Shown in pieces: positions 17,971-28,314 of a stretch of 64,000 nt of DNA. Each line of letters starts with the position of its first letter. The stretch's first letter is position 1. Both the position numbers and the translations under genes were made by a program. The notes below the pieces were generated by a model. The model worked only from the letters and a program-made list of their open reading frames with translations. It was not told the origin of the DNA and ran no database searches. Origin of the DNA: an uncultured Paracoccaceae bacterium (lineage in GTDB: Bacteria; Pseudomonadota; Alphaproteobacteria; Rhodobacterales; Rhodobacteraceae); contig CANLDN010000001.1 in NCBI GenBank assembly GCA_947489445.1, positions 248,001 to 312,000 on the forward strand, given 5' to 3'.

Positions 17971-18516
17971 ATGGACATTGGAGTCTTTGTCAACACTACC
18001 TCAAGGGCGTGGGCCATTCCTATTCTGGCGAGCCTGCATGCAGGCATTGCCGGAAGACAAGCGCCGCTACTTGCTGCCACCGGAGCGAGCAGGACTGCTT
18101 TCGCGCAAAGCTTGGATCACCTCATCTCGATCGGATTGCTGGAACGAAACCCTGGCTATGGCCATCCGCTGCGTCCAGAGTTTCGACTGACAGAGCTTGG
18201 TGTTTCCGCAGCTGCCCTTGCCAACAGAATTCAAAGTGTCACTGCTGAAGGAGATCAGGATTTGCTCCGGCGTTCATGGACCTTGCCGGTTCTGACTGCA
18301 ATCCACAGGCCAAGCCACTTCAATGACATCAAACGAAACTTGCGAACGATTACGGATCGCGCCTTGTCGCAGTCGTTGAAAACGATGGAAATGAGAAGCT
18401 GGGTTCACCGTCATATTGACGAAGCCGCCCGCCCGCCAAGGTCCATATATCGTGCTGTGAACACTGGTGGTTTGATAAGCAGTGTTGCGGCCAGTGAAAT
18501 CAGCATTCCCGGATAA
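17971..18516 (+). CDS. HxlR-type winged-helix transcriptional regulator, duplicated domain
   Basis: 181 residues with two winged-helix-like segments: AWAIPILASLHAGIAG...RTAFAQSLDHLISIGLLERNPG (about 13-65) and SWTLPVLTAIHRPSHFNDIKRNLRTITDRALSQSLKTMEMRSWVHR (about 101-150). The second is the textbook HxlR form. HxlR proteins usually have one such domain (about 110 residues), so this is a tandem form. It is divergent from the VOC gene, its likely target. Confidence 0.78.
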   Translation: MDIGVFVNTTSRAWAIPILASLHAGIAGRQAPLLAATGASRTAFAQSLDHLISIGLLERNPGYGHPLRPEFRLTELGVSAAALANRIQSVTAEGDQDLLRRSWTLPVLTAIHRPSHFNDIKRNLRTITDRALSQSLKTMEMRSWVHRHIDEAARPPRSIYRAVNTGGLISSVAASEISIPG

Positions 18517-18752
18517 GCAGCCCTTCTTTGGGAAACAACGAATGGCGGCAAAGTCCGCACAGCCGACCTCCAAAGCAAAAAGGCGCGAAGTTTGCGTCAG
18601 CAAGGCTTTGCAGGCTAATTTATCAATTTCCACCACATGCTCAGGGTACGATCAAAGGTTTGCGATCCTCCTACCGACGTCGGGTCAGAACACCACGCCC
18701 CTTGCTGATCGCGCCCACCCCTGTAGCATCATCAGGAACGGAGGAGGCTTTC

Positions 18753-19511
18753 ATGGAACATGCAGGAAAACACGCGCTCGTCACCGGCGGCGGCACCGGA
18801 ATTGGCGAAGGGATCGCTGTCGCACTGGCCGCCGCGGGGGCAGAGGTGACGATCACAGGCCGCCGTGCTGACAAGCTGGAAGCTGTGGCATCAAAGAGCC
18901 CACGTTTGCATGCGCTCGTGATGGATGTGGATGATGAGGCGTCGGTGCGCGAAGGCATCGCCGCTGCCGCCACAGCACGCGGGCCGGTCCAGATTTGCGT
19001 CGCCAATGCAGGCATCGCGACGGGCAGCCCATTTGAGAAGACCACGCTGGCCCAATGGCGGGAAATGATGTCCACCAATTTGGACGGGGTGTTTTTGACG
19101 TTCCAGGCCGCAATGGCGACGCTTGCCCCCGATGATCCAGGGCGCATGATTGTTGTCAGTTCAATTGCCGGGGTGCGCGGTTTGAAAGGTGCGATCCCCT
19201 ATACCGTCACAAAACACGGCGTCATTGGCCTGATCCGCGGGTTGTCAGAAGAATTCATGCGCCGTCCCATCACTTTCAACGCGCTCTGCCCGGGCTATGT
19301 GGACACCGACATTGTGCGCAACCAGATCCCCGGCCTGATGAAACGGTTCGATGTCGATGAAGCGGGTGCAATTGCCGCCATCTCCAAAGGAAACCGCCAT
19401 CACACACTGCTTGAGGTGGATGAAACAACAGCGACCGCCATGTGGCTGTGTTCTGACGGCGCGCGTAGTGTAAATGGGCAAACGATCCAAATCTCAGGCG
19501 GTCAGGTCTGA
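18753..19511 (+). CDS. SDR-family NAD(P)-dependent oxidoreductase
   Basis: 252 residues from the ATG at 18753 after GGAGGAGG; the longer frame from 18528 is unsupported. Classical SDR: cofactor motif TGGGTGIG (11-18), NAG (85-87), catalytic Ser136/137, Tyr150 and Lys154 (YTVTK). GRR after the second strand suggests NADP(H) preference. Substrate unknown, though the sequence resembles 3-oxoacyl/3-hydroxyacyl reductases. It precedes a DUF1304 gene by 24 bases. Confidence 0.88.
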   Translation: MEHAGKHALVTGGGTGIGEGIAVALAAAGAEVTITGRRADKLEAVASKSPRLHALVMDVDDEASVREGIAAAATARGPVQICVANAGIATGSPFEKTTLAQWREMMSTNLDGVFLTFQAAMATLAPDDPGRMIVVSSIAGVRGLKGAIPYTVTKHGVIGLIRGLSEEFMRRPITFNALCPGYVDTDIVRNQIPGLMKRFDVDEAGAIAAISKGNRHHTLLEVDETTATAMWLCSDGARSVNGQTIQISGGQV

Positions 19512-19535
19512 TCCCACCTATCAAGGAGTTTACAA

Positions 19536-19889
19536 ATGATAGCCACGATCCTGACGTCCCTTGTTGCCGCAATCCATGCCTATTTCGTCTATCTGGAAAT
19601 GTTTCGTTGGGAGGCACCGCGCACCCGCAAAGTGTTTGGCACCACACCGGAATTCGCGGCCGAAAGCCGGGTACTGGCCGCCAATCAGGGGCTCTATAAC
19701 GGGTTTCTATCCGCAGGTCTGCTATACGGTCTCTGGCTGGGTGCGGCAGGCATCAGCATGGTCGTTTTCTTGCTGATCTGCGTTGTTGTCGCGGGCATCT
19801 ACGGCGCCGCAACCGCCACACGCGCCGCGTTCATTGCGCAAAGCATACCCGCCACACTGGCCTTGGCCGCAATCTGGTTTGGAACATGA
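19536..19889 (+). CDS. DUF1304 family membrane protein
   Basis: 117 residues with four hydrophobic segments and the family's N-terminal pattern HAYFVYLEMFRWEAPRTRKVFG followed by ANQGLYNGFLSAGL. AAGGAG lies seven bases before the ATG. It is an inner-membrane protein of unknown function. It follows the SDR gene closely and probably shares its transcript; it ends four bases from the convergent YihY gene. Confidence 0.88.
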   Translation: MIATILTSLVAAIHAYFVYLEMFRWEAPRTRKVFGTTPEFAAESRVLAANQGLYNGFLSAGLLYGLWLGAAGISMVVFLLICVVVAGIYGAATATRAAFIAQSIPATLALAAIWFGT

Positions 19890-19893
19890 ACAG

Positions 19894-20763
19894 CTAGTCT
19901 TCTTCGAGAAAACTGGTGTCCACGTTAGATGGCGGCACGTCATAGCCATGCACCTGCACGTTCAACGCCGCCCCCAGTAGAATCAGATAGGCGCTGACAT
20001 AGAGCCATAACAACAGACCGATCACCGCCCCGATTGAGCCATAGACTTCGTTGTAACTGGCGAAATTTGTCAGGTAATATGACAGGCCCATCGACGCCGC
20101 GACCCATAAGACCACGACCACAAAAGCCCCGACCGTCAGCCAGCGCCCCCGGCTGCCGATCCGCGCCGGACCAAAACGATAAAGCAGGCTAAGCGCCATA
20201 ATCAGAACGGCAAGCGCGATCAGCCAACGCGCCCCTTCCAGCAACCATACGGTTGATGTGGCCAGCGGAAAGAAGGCCAGCACGATTGGCAGGATGATCA
20301 CCATGATCGTCGCGATAATGCCGAGCGCCACTAACGCAATCGTCAACATGAATGCGACGGCCACTTGCCAGATACCGTTGCGCTGACGTTGCCCGGCAAT
20401 TGCGTTCAACCCCCCGATCAGCGCGCCGACACCGGCCCGGCAGGACCACAACGCAAGTGTAATGGACACAAAGGTTGCCCAACCCAGTGTTTCGGTGCGG
20501 GCATTCACCAGCCCCGTTACCTGCCCATAAAGCAGATTGTAGGCGTCAGGCGGAATGATCCCTTCCATCAGTGCAAGCTGTTCGGAAATGACGACTGGGT
20601 CGGCCATCAGCCCAAAGATCGCGATCAGCGCCGCGATGCCCGGGAAAATCCCGAACATTCCAAAAAAGGCCACGCCAGCGGCGATCAGGCCGAGGTGTTT
20701 TTCCCCTGCCACGGTCCATACCGCCCATAAGATCCGCCAAAGTCGCAGCATCGCTGAAATCAC
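19894..20763 (-). CDS. YihY/virulence factor BrkB family membrane protein
   Basis: 289 residues with about six membrane segments and family landmarks GLIAAGVAFFGMFGIFPGIAALIAIFGL, WSCRAGVGALIGGLNAIAG and SYNEVYGSIGAVIGLLLWLYVSAYLILLGAALN. Historically called ribonuclease BN, but this family is a membrane protein of uncertain transport role. The start is a GTG at 20763 with GAGG eight bases upstream; an ATG four codons inside is possible. It stands alone. Confidence 0.9.
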   Translation of the reverse strand: MISAMLRLWRILWAVWTVAGEKHLGLIAAGVAFFGMFGIFPGIAALIAIFGLMADPVVISEQLALMEGIIPPDAYNLLYGQVTGLVNARTETLGWATFVSITLALWSCRAGVGALIGGLNAIAGQRQRNGIWQVAVAFMLTIALVALGIIATIMVIILPIVLAFFPLATSTVWLLEGARWLIALAVLIMALSLLYRFGPARIGSRGRWLTVGAFVVVVLWVAASMGLSYYLTNFASYNEVYGSIGAVIGLLLWLYVSAYLILLGAALNVQVHGYDVPPSNVDTSFLEED

Positions 20764-20962
20764 ATTGGCTGCCTCGCTATCTTGTCACCTGACCTTTCCA
20801 CTTAGTGCAATGTGTCGTTGAGCGCCACTTTTCATCACACGCCGTACAAAGCCTATCGGCAACAATCGGTGCCTGCCGCAAAAAACATGTCGCCGCCAGA
20901 GATGACCCGCGCTAGTCTTATTTACAAAATAGAGCAAAGCTCAAACACTGGCAGGTAACATA

Positions 20963-21616
20963 TTGAATACGCTTGATCTTCATGTATCCACTTTGGCTGA
21001 ACACCTGTTGCAGCGTGGCGAAGCGCGGCAATTGGTGGCGGTGACCGGCGCACCGGGCTGCGGAAAATCCACCCTTGCCAATGAATTGGCCCGCCGCCTG
21101 AATGCGCAGCGGCGCAGCGCGATTGTGGTCCCCATGGATGGTTTTCATCTGGATAATGCGGTGCTTGATGCCCGCGAACTGCGCCAGCGCAAAGGCGCGC
21201 CGGAAACCTTTGACGGGTCTGGCTTTGTCCGCCTCGTCCGCGCGCTCAAGACAGGTGAAGAGGTTTTTGCCCCGGTTTTTGACCGCACACGTGATTTGGC
21301 GATTGCCGGGGCGGTTGCAGTTCCGGCGGAAACTCAAATTGTGATTGTTGAAGGCAATTACCTGATGTTTGACGAGGCCCCGTGGTCGGATTTGGCCCCC
21401 TTGTGGGATGTCACCGCCCGGTTGGATGTGCCGATGCCGGAGCTGCGCGCCCGCCTGATCCATCGCTGGTTGAGCCTGAACTATTCCCGCGCTGTCGCGA
21501 CCCGCCGCGCGGAGGGCAATGACATTCCCAATGCCCAGCGCGTCATTGATCGCGCGCTGCCCTGTGATTTTACCTTTGACGGCCAACCCCATCCTGCGCC
21601 AAACCTACCCGCATAA
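20963..21616 (+). CDS. P-loop nucleoside/nucleotide kinase family protein (FrcK/YggC-like)
   Basis: 217 residues from a TTG at 20963 with AGGT before it. Walker A GAPGCGKST (about 29-37), PMDGFHLDNAVLD and VEGNYLM are typical of the uridine-kinase-like/pantothenate-kinase-like group that includes YggC and FrcK. It probably phosphorylates a small metabolite, and FrcK relatives lie beside sugar genes. It is 15 bases before phosphoglucomutase, so a carbohydrate link is likely. Confidence 0.8.
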   Translation: MNTLDLHVSTLAEHLLQRGEARQLVAVTGAPGCGKSTLANELARRLNAQRRSAIVVPMDGFHLDNAVLDARELRQRKGAPETFDGSGFVRLVRALKTGEEVFAPVFDRTRDLAIAGAVAVPAETQIVIVEGNYLMFDEAPWSDLAPLWDVTARLDVPMPELRARLIHRWLSLNYSRAVATRRAEGNDIPNAQRVIDRALPCDFTFDGQPHPAPNLPA

Positions 21617-23263
<1,647 letters not shown>

Positions 23264-23269
23264 ACCGCA

Positions 23270-24580
23270 TTAGATTAGCACCAGGGCGATGACCGGAAAT
23301 AGCAGCAGAACGATCACTCGCAGGATGTCCGAGGCGACGAAGAACAGCACTGCCTTATAGGTCGCGGTCATGGGCGTTTCTTTGTCCATGCTGTTGATAA
23401 TGAACAGGTTCATCCCCACCGGTGGGGTGATCAACCCGACCTCGACCACGATCAGGACTAGAATGCCGAACCAGATCGCCAGTTCCTCGGTGGTCATCCC
23501 AAAGTCGAGCGTCTGGATCACGGGCCAGAAGATCGGGATTGTCAGCAGGATCATCGACAGGCTGTCCATCAGGCAGCCAAGGATCAGGTAGAACGCGAGG
23601 ATCAAGACCATCACCATCCACGGGCTGAGCCCCTGGTCGGTGACCCACGCAGACAATTCCTGCGGGACTTGTGTCAGGGCAAGGAACCCGTTGTAGAAAC
23701 CTGCGCCAAGGACGATGAAAAAGATCATGCCGGTTCCGGTGGCCGTTTGCATGATGCTGTCACGGAAAACCGTCCAATTAAGCGCGCGCGAAAAGAGCGC
23801 GATGAGCCCGGTGCCCAAGGCCCCCACCGCCGCCCCTTCGGTCGGGGTGAACCAGCCGTTATAGATGCCGCCGACGACCAGCCCGAAGACGATGAGGACA
23901 GGCCAAACAGCCGCCAGCGCCTTGGCCCGTTCGGCGTAGGGCAGTCGCGGGTGTGTGCCTGCTTGGTCAGGGTATAGCCGGACATAGATCGCGATGGTCG
24001 CCATGTAGCCTAGTGCGGCTAGAATGCCAGGAATGAAGGCGGCGGCGAAGAGTTTGGCGATGTTCTGTTCAGTCAGGATGGCGTAGATCACCAGGATCAC
24101 TGACGGTGGGATCAGGATGCCCAGCGTGCCGCCCGCTGCCAGCGTGGCGGTCGAAAAACCGCCGGAATAACCATATTTTTTCAGCTCTGGCAGGGCGACC
24201 CTGCTCATCGTTGCAGCCGTCGCGAGCGAGGATCCGCAGATCGCCCCAAACCCCGCGCAGGCCCCGACGGCAGCCATGGCCATACCGCCCTTGCGATGGC
24301 CTAGCCACGCCTCTGCTGCTTTAAAGAGTGCGCGTGACATGCCCGATAGCGTGGCGAACTGCCCCATCAGCAGGAACATCGGGATGATGGACAGGTTATA
24401 GCTGGAAAAGGTCGAATATACCTCTGACTTCAGCCGCGCCATAAACACGGTCGTGCCGTCCGTCGCCAGCCAAAGGCCACCAATCCCGCAGAGCAACATG
24501 GCAAGTCCGATGGGCGCCCGCAGGAAGATCAGCAGCAGCAAGAATGGAAAGGAAAGGTAGCCCAGCGTGAGGTCGCTCAT
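23270..24580 (-). CDS. dctM: TRAP transporter large permease (DctM)
   Basis: 436 residues, about 12 membrane segments, with DctM signatures such as GIGGLWLATDG, CGSSLATAATMSRVALPELKKYGYS, LAAGGTLGILIPPSVILVIYAI and TPPVGMNLFIIN. It forms the sodium-driven translocation subunit. Its ATG overlaps the small-permease stop (ATGA). It ends seven bases from the convergent pgm stop. Confidence 0.95.
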   Translation of the reverse strand: MSDLTLGYLSFPFLLLLIFLRAPIGLAMLLCGIGGLWLATDGTTVFMARLKSEVYSTFSSYNLSIIPMFLLMGQFATLSGMSRALFKAAEAWLGHRKGGMAMAAVGACAGFGAICGSSLATAATMSRVALPELKKYGYSGGFSTATLAAGGTLGILIPPSVILVIYAILTEQNIAKLFAAAFIPGILAALGYMATIAIYVRLYPDQAGTHPRLPYAERAKALAAVWPVLIVFGLVVGGIYNGWFTPTEGAAVGALGTGLIALFSRALNWTVFRDSIMQTATGTGMIFFIVLGAGFYNGFLALTQVPQELSAWVTDQGLSPWMVMVLILAFYLILGCLMDSLSMILLTIPIFWPVIQTLDFGMTTEELAIWFGILVLIVVEVGLITPPVGMNLFIINSMDKETPMTATYKAVLFFVASDILRVIVLLLFPVIALVLI

Positions 24581-25116
24581 ATCTTGCGCGCCCCGGTTAG
24601 CCGCATCGCCGCACAGTAAACACTAACGATACTGGTGGCGATGGCGGCTGCAAAACTGGCGGCATAGGCCCACCAGATCGGAAACTGGATCAGATAAGTT
24701 GTTTCGCCATAGCGGATTTTGTCCTGCATCCCGACGAAAAGCCGCCATGTGATCAGCACGATCACAATGGCCATCACGATACTCCAGAATGTGGCGATGG
24801 CGTGGTTGGCGCGCGGGCCGAACCCGTGGGTAAAGATATCAACTGTCGCGTGGGACCCGGTCAGTTGCGCGAGTGGCAGGAAGGCAAAGATCGCGAATGC
24901 GATCCCGGCCTCGACCAGTTCAAAATCGCCCGTGATCGGCCCGACGCCGCGCGCGATCAGCCAAGAACCGACGGAGCCGAAATAGCCTGCATGCGACATG
25001 TCATTGATCTCGCGCCCTAGAATGCTGATGCAGACCAACCCGACCAACAGGCACAGAACAATGCCCCCAAGCAGCGCCATGAGGCGGGCCAAATGATGGA
25101 TCAGCGTGTGTATCAA
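24577..25116 (-). CDS. dctQ: TRAP transporter small permease (DctQ)
   Basis: 179 residues with four membrane segments and the Q-subunit features GREINDMSH, PLAQLTGSHATVDIFTHG and WRLFVGMQDKIRYGETTYLIQFPIWWAY. I chose the TTG at 25116 because GGAG lies six bases upstream; the frame's extension to 25200 runs back through the preceding hairpin and dctP end. It couples to DctM by overlapping codons. Confidence 0.9.
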   Translation of the reverse strand: MIHTLIHHLARLMALLGGIVLCLLVGLVCISILGREINDMSHAGYFGSVGSWLIARGVGPITGDFELVEAGIAFAIFAFLPLAQLTGSHATVDIFTHGFGPRANHAIATFWSIVMAIVIVLITWRLFVGMQDKIRYGETTYLIQFPIWWAYAASFAAAIATSIVSVYCAAMRLTGARKI

Positions 25117-25137
25117 GGCAATCTCCGGACACAAAAC

Positions 25138-25164
25138 GACCCCCGGTTTCAGGTTCCGGGGGTC
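25138..25164 (-). terminator. Intercistronic hairpin between dctP and dctQ
   Basis: Perfect 9-bp stem GACCCCCGG/CCGGGGGTC with a 9-base loop and no T tract. It lies just after the binding-protein stop and before dctQ. Such hairpins usually protect or partly terminate the transcript so that the receptor is made in excess over the permeases. Confidence 0.65.
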
Positions 25165-25174
25165 GGGAAGCGTT

Positions 25175-26206
25175 TTAGTTGCTGATAGTGTTTTTGGCAA
25201 TCAGTGCGGTGGCGGCCTCGTAAAGGCCAGCGCCATCAATGCCAGCTGCGTCCGCCTCTGCGATCCAATTGTCGATGGTGGATTGGCTGGCGGCACGCCA
25301 TGCGGCAACCTGTTCGGCGTTCAACATGATGATATTATTGCCCGCCTCTTCGGCCAAGGCGCGACCAGGTGCATCGTATTCTTCCATCGTGCGCCCAGCA
25401 AAGGCGGAAAATTCAAGGCCGGAGTTCGCGTCGATAACGGCCTTCAGATCATCAGGCAGCGCATCATAGCGGGTTTGGTTCATCGCAAAGATGAAGGCGG
25501 TGGTGTAAAGCGTTGCATCGCCGAATTCGGTGTGATTGCTGACAAGCTCCTGCACTTTGAGTGCTGGCACGACCTCCCACGGGATCACCGCCCCGTCGAT
25601 CACCCCTTTTGAGAGCGCTTCTGGCACCGCAGGCACGGGCATACCGACGGAGGTGGCCCCAAGGCTGGTGAACAGTGTTGTGGTTGTGCGTGTCGGTGCG
25701 CGCAGTTTGAGGCCGTTCAGATCAGCCACATCGGTGATTGGGCGACTCGAATGGATCAGGCCCGGGCCATGGACCCATAGACCAAGCGGTTTGAAATCGG
25801 CGAAATCGCTGTCCATCATCCGGGCTTCGGCCAATTCCCAATAGGCGCGCGATGTGGCTTCGGCGTTTGTTGATATGAAGGGGAGTTCGAAGACCTCCAA
25901 CTGCGGGAAGCGCCCCGGCGTGTAGCCTGCGACCGTCCAGATAACATCGGCTACGCCGTCAATTGCCTGATCGATCAGTTGCGGGGGTGTTCCGCCCAGC
26001 TGCATTGACGGAAACCGGTCGACTTTGATGCGGCCATTGCTGTCCGCTTCGACCTTGTCAGCCCAGACGTCCAGAATGCGGGCGGGCACGTTGGCCTGCG
26101 CGGGTAGGAATTGGTGCAGCCGCAGCGTGACCTCTTGTGCGGCGGCATGTGTTCCGATGAGGGCCGCTGCCATCAGGCCAAGTAGTATATGGCGGGTTGC
26201 GGTCAT
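25175..26206 (-). CDS. dctP: TRAP transporter substrate-binding protein (DctP)
   Basis: 343 residues from the ATG at 26206 (GGGAG upstream), with signal peptide MTATRHILLGLMAAALIGTHAAAQ. DctP fold landmarks: TLRLHQFLPAQANVP, LGGTPPQLIDQAIDG, the GLKLRAPTRTTTTLF segment where the R of RxP normally salt-bridges a ligand carboxylate, and GVIDGAVIPWEVVPALK. An organic-acid ligand is therefore likely. An FAH-family hydrolase gene precedes it in the same operon. Confidence 0.92.
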   Translation of the reverse strand: MTATRHILLGLMAAALIGTHAAAQEVTLRLHQFLPAQANVPARILDVWADKVEADSNGRIKVDRFPSMQLGGTPPQLIDQAIDGVADVIWTVAGYTPGRFPQLEVFELPFISTNAEATSRAYWELAEARMMDSDFADFKPLGLWVHGPGLIHSSRPITDVADLNGLKLRAPTRTTTTLFTSLGATSVGMPVPAVPEALSKGVIDGAVIPWEVVPALKVQELVSNHTEFGDATLYTTAFIFAMNQTRYDALPDDLKAVIDANSGLEFSAFAGRTMEEYDAPGRALAEEAGNNIIMLNAEQVAAWRAASQSTIDNWIAEADAAGIDGAGLYEAATALIAKNTISN

Positions 26207-26279
26207 GGTGATACTCCCTAAGGTCATGAACTGGCCTGATTGTTGGGCGAAGGACGCGCGACACGCAAGTCACATTCCG

Positions 26280-26966
26280 TCAGACGATGCGTGTTGTCAC
26301 CGGATCCAGATCACCGATTGTGCCATGGAGCACGTCACCGGCAACCACTGGGCCAACCCCTGCGGGCGTGCCCATCATGATCAGATCGCCCGGCATCAGG
26401 GTATAGAGGGTGGACAGATCCGCGATGATTTCACGCACCGACCACACCATGTCAGAGAGCCGCGCCTCTTGCGTGACCAAGCCATTGACGGTCAGGCGAA
26501 TTGGCAGCCCGCCCCATGCACCGAGCTCTGCCGCTGGTGTGATGGGCGCAATGATGGCCGCGTTTTCGAAATCCTTGCCCGTATCCCACGGCCTGCGCTT
26601 TTCCTTGGCCTGCGCTTGCAAATCCCGGCGGGTCATATCCAGCCCGCAGGCGTAACCAAAAACGGCATCAATCGCCTGATCCAGCGCCACATCGCGTGCC
26701 TTTGTCCCGATGGCGACCACCAGTTCCATTTCATGATGCAGATCGCTGGTGCGGGGCGGATAAGGCATGTCCTGTCCGGATTGCAGGATCGCATGGGCTG
26801 ATTTTGTGAAATAGAACGGCGCTTCGCGATCGACCTCATGCCCCATTTCGGCAGCATGGGCCGCATAGTTGCGCCCGACACAAAAAATGCGCGCCACGGG
26901 AAAGCCTGACTGCCCTTTGACCGGGATAATCGGGGCGGGTCGCGGTGGAAAAACCGTGTCGGTCAT
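26280..26966 (-). CDS. Fumarylacetoacetate hydrolase (FAH) family protein
   Basis: 228 residues, one FAH C-terminal domain: FCVGRNYAAHAAEMGHEV, PFYFTKSAHAI, the metal-binding HHEMELVVAIG and the GTPAGVGPV loop. The size and motifs are like FAHD1-type acylpyruvate or oxaloacetate-handling enzymes and catechol-pathway hydrolases. It is the first gene of the FAH-dctP-dctQ-dctM operon, so it may act on the imported carboxylate or a derivative, which is inference. Confidence 0.88.
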   Translation of the reverse strand: MTDTVFPPRPAPIIPVKGQSGFPVARIFCVGRNYAAHAAEMGHEVDREAPFYFTKSAHAILQSGQDMPYPPRTSDLHHEMELVVAIGTKARDVALDQAIDAVFGYACGLDMTRRDLQAQAKEKRRPWDTGKDFENAAIIAPITPAAELGAWGGLPIRLTVNGLVTQEARLSDMVWSVREIIADLSTLYTLMPGDLIMMGTPAGVGPVVAGDVLHGTIGDLDPVTTRIV

Positions 26967-27082
26967 GCGCAGTCTCGCTGAGTTGAGTTGTTATGATAGC
27001 AGTCGTAGCATATCTGTTATCAACGCGATATCGTCGCGGTCAGCGTGGGGCAAGGCCCCGAAACCTTTTCAGGAGCAGCCCT

Positions 27083-27712
27083 TTGGCCGTTGCATTGCCA
27101 CCATTGGATGATCTGATCGCTTGCCCGCAATGCGATACGCTGCACCATGCGGGCAGCTTGCCGCCAAACGCACGCGCGCATTGTCAGCGATGCGGTATTG
27201 TCTTGATGACATCACAACCTGCGGCGATGGCGCGCATCCTGAGCCTTGCGCTAACCGCGTTTGTCATGATGATCGCCGCGGTCAGCTTTCCGTTTTTGAC
27301 GCTGGGTGCGGGCGGATTGCACAATGCGACCTCCGTCATTGACGCAATCCTTGCCTTTAACGATGGTCTGGCCTTCCCGCTTGTGATTGCTGTTGCCTTT
27401 TTCATTGTCGTCATCCCGCTGATCCGGCTGGCCGCACTGATTTACGCGCTTGGGCCGTTGGTACGCGAACAACCGGCCCGCGATGGTGCGCGCGTGGCCT
27501 TTGGCCTGGCCGAACGGCTGCGGCCGTGGAGCATGGCAGAAATCTTTATTGTTGGGGTGACGGTTGCCTTGATTAAAGTGGCGGGCCTTGCCGCCGTAAC
27601 AATCGGCCCAGCCTTTTGGGCATTCGCAGGTGTTGTGATCATCACGGTGCTGAAAGATCAACTTATTTGCAGGTATTCGATTTGGGAAGCTCTGGAACAG
27701 TCAGCGGCCTGA
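27083..27712 (+). CDS. pqiA: PqiA, first half (paraquat-inducible protein A domain)
   Basis: 209 residues from a TTG at 27083 with AGGAG seven bases upstream; an ATG at 26993 would add 30 residues of low-complexity Arg-rich sequence without a ribosome site. It has an N-terminal zinc-ribbon-like CPQCDTLHHAG...CQRCG and four membrane segments. In E. coli PqiA two such units form one protein; here they are separate genes. It is an inner-membrane component of the MCE-type lipid trafficking system encoded downstream. Confidence 0.88.
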   Translation: MAVALPPLDDLIACPQCDTLHHAGSLPPNARAHCQRCGIVLMTSQPAAMARILSLALTAFVMMIAAVSFPFLTLGAGGLHNATSVIDAILAFNDGLAFPLVIAVAFFIVVIPLIRLAALIYALGPLVREQPARDGARVAFGLAERLRPWSMAEIFIVGVTVALIKVAGLAAVTIGPAFWAFAGVVIITVLKDQLICRYSIWEALEQSAA

Positions 27713-28314
27713 TAACGGCGCGCCAAGCGGGGCTTGTGGCCTGTCAGCGCTGTGGACAGGTCCACCGGCAGGATGTGCAGATTTGCAAGCGCTGTGATGG
27801 CCCCCTGCGGAGCCGGGACGCTGAAAGCCTGCAGAAGGTCTGGGCTTGGCTGATTGCCGGGATGATCGCCTATGTTCCTGCGAACCTTTACCCGATGCTG
27901 CGCACCTCTACACTTGTCGAACGTAGCGAGAGTACGATTATCGGCGGTGTGGTCGAGTTGATTGAATATGGATCATTTGGGGTTGCTTTCATTGTTTTTG
28001 CAGCCTCGGTTATGATCCCTATCGGGAAATTCGTGGCAATTATGTATCTCGCCATTAGCGTCCAACGCCATTCAGAAAGTAACAGGCATGGGCGTCACAA
28101 GGCCTATGAGGTGGTTGAGTTCATCGGCAGGTGGTCGATGATTGATGTGTTTGTCGTTGCAATCCTGTCTGCGCTGGTGCAACTCGATACAATTGCAACC
28201 ATTAACCCGGGTATCGCCGCTGTGAGTTTTGCGCTTTCCGTTATCTTTACCATGCTTGCCGCGCAGAGCTTTGACTCGCGGTTGATCTGGGACGTGGATC
28301 GGACGACTGCATGA
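27682..28314 (+). CDS. pqiA: PqiA, second half (paraquat-inducible protein A domain)
   Basis: About 210 residues. It overlaps the first PqiA gene in another frame. The TTG at 27682 (AGG eight bases before) is my best start, with TTG 27616 and 27667 as alternatives. CQRCGQVHRQDVQICKRCDGPL is the Cys ribbon, then four membrane segments including AYVPANLYPMLRTSTL and YEVVEFIGRWSMIDVFVVAIL, characteristic of PqiA. Its stop overlaps the start of pqiB (ATGA). Confidence 0.85.
   Translation: MGSSGTVSGLITARQAGLVACQRCGQVHRQDVQICKRCDGPLRSRDAESLQKVWAWLIAGMIAYVPANLYPMLRTSTLVERSESTIIGGVVELIEYGSFGVAFIVFAASVMIPIGKFVAIMYLAISVQRHSESNRHGRHKAYEVVEFIGRWSMIDVFVVAILSALVQLDTIATINPGIAAVSFALSVIFTMLAAQSFDSRLIWDVDRTTA

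Noticed and set aside
26025..26801. Long plus-strand frame opposite the FAH and dctP genes
   Set aside because: It covers parts of two well-supported genes, has no recognisable domain and its codons reflect the complement of coding sequence.
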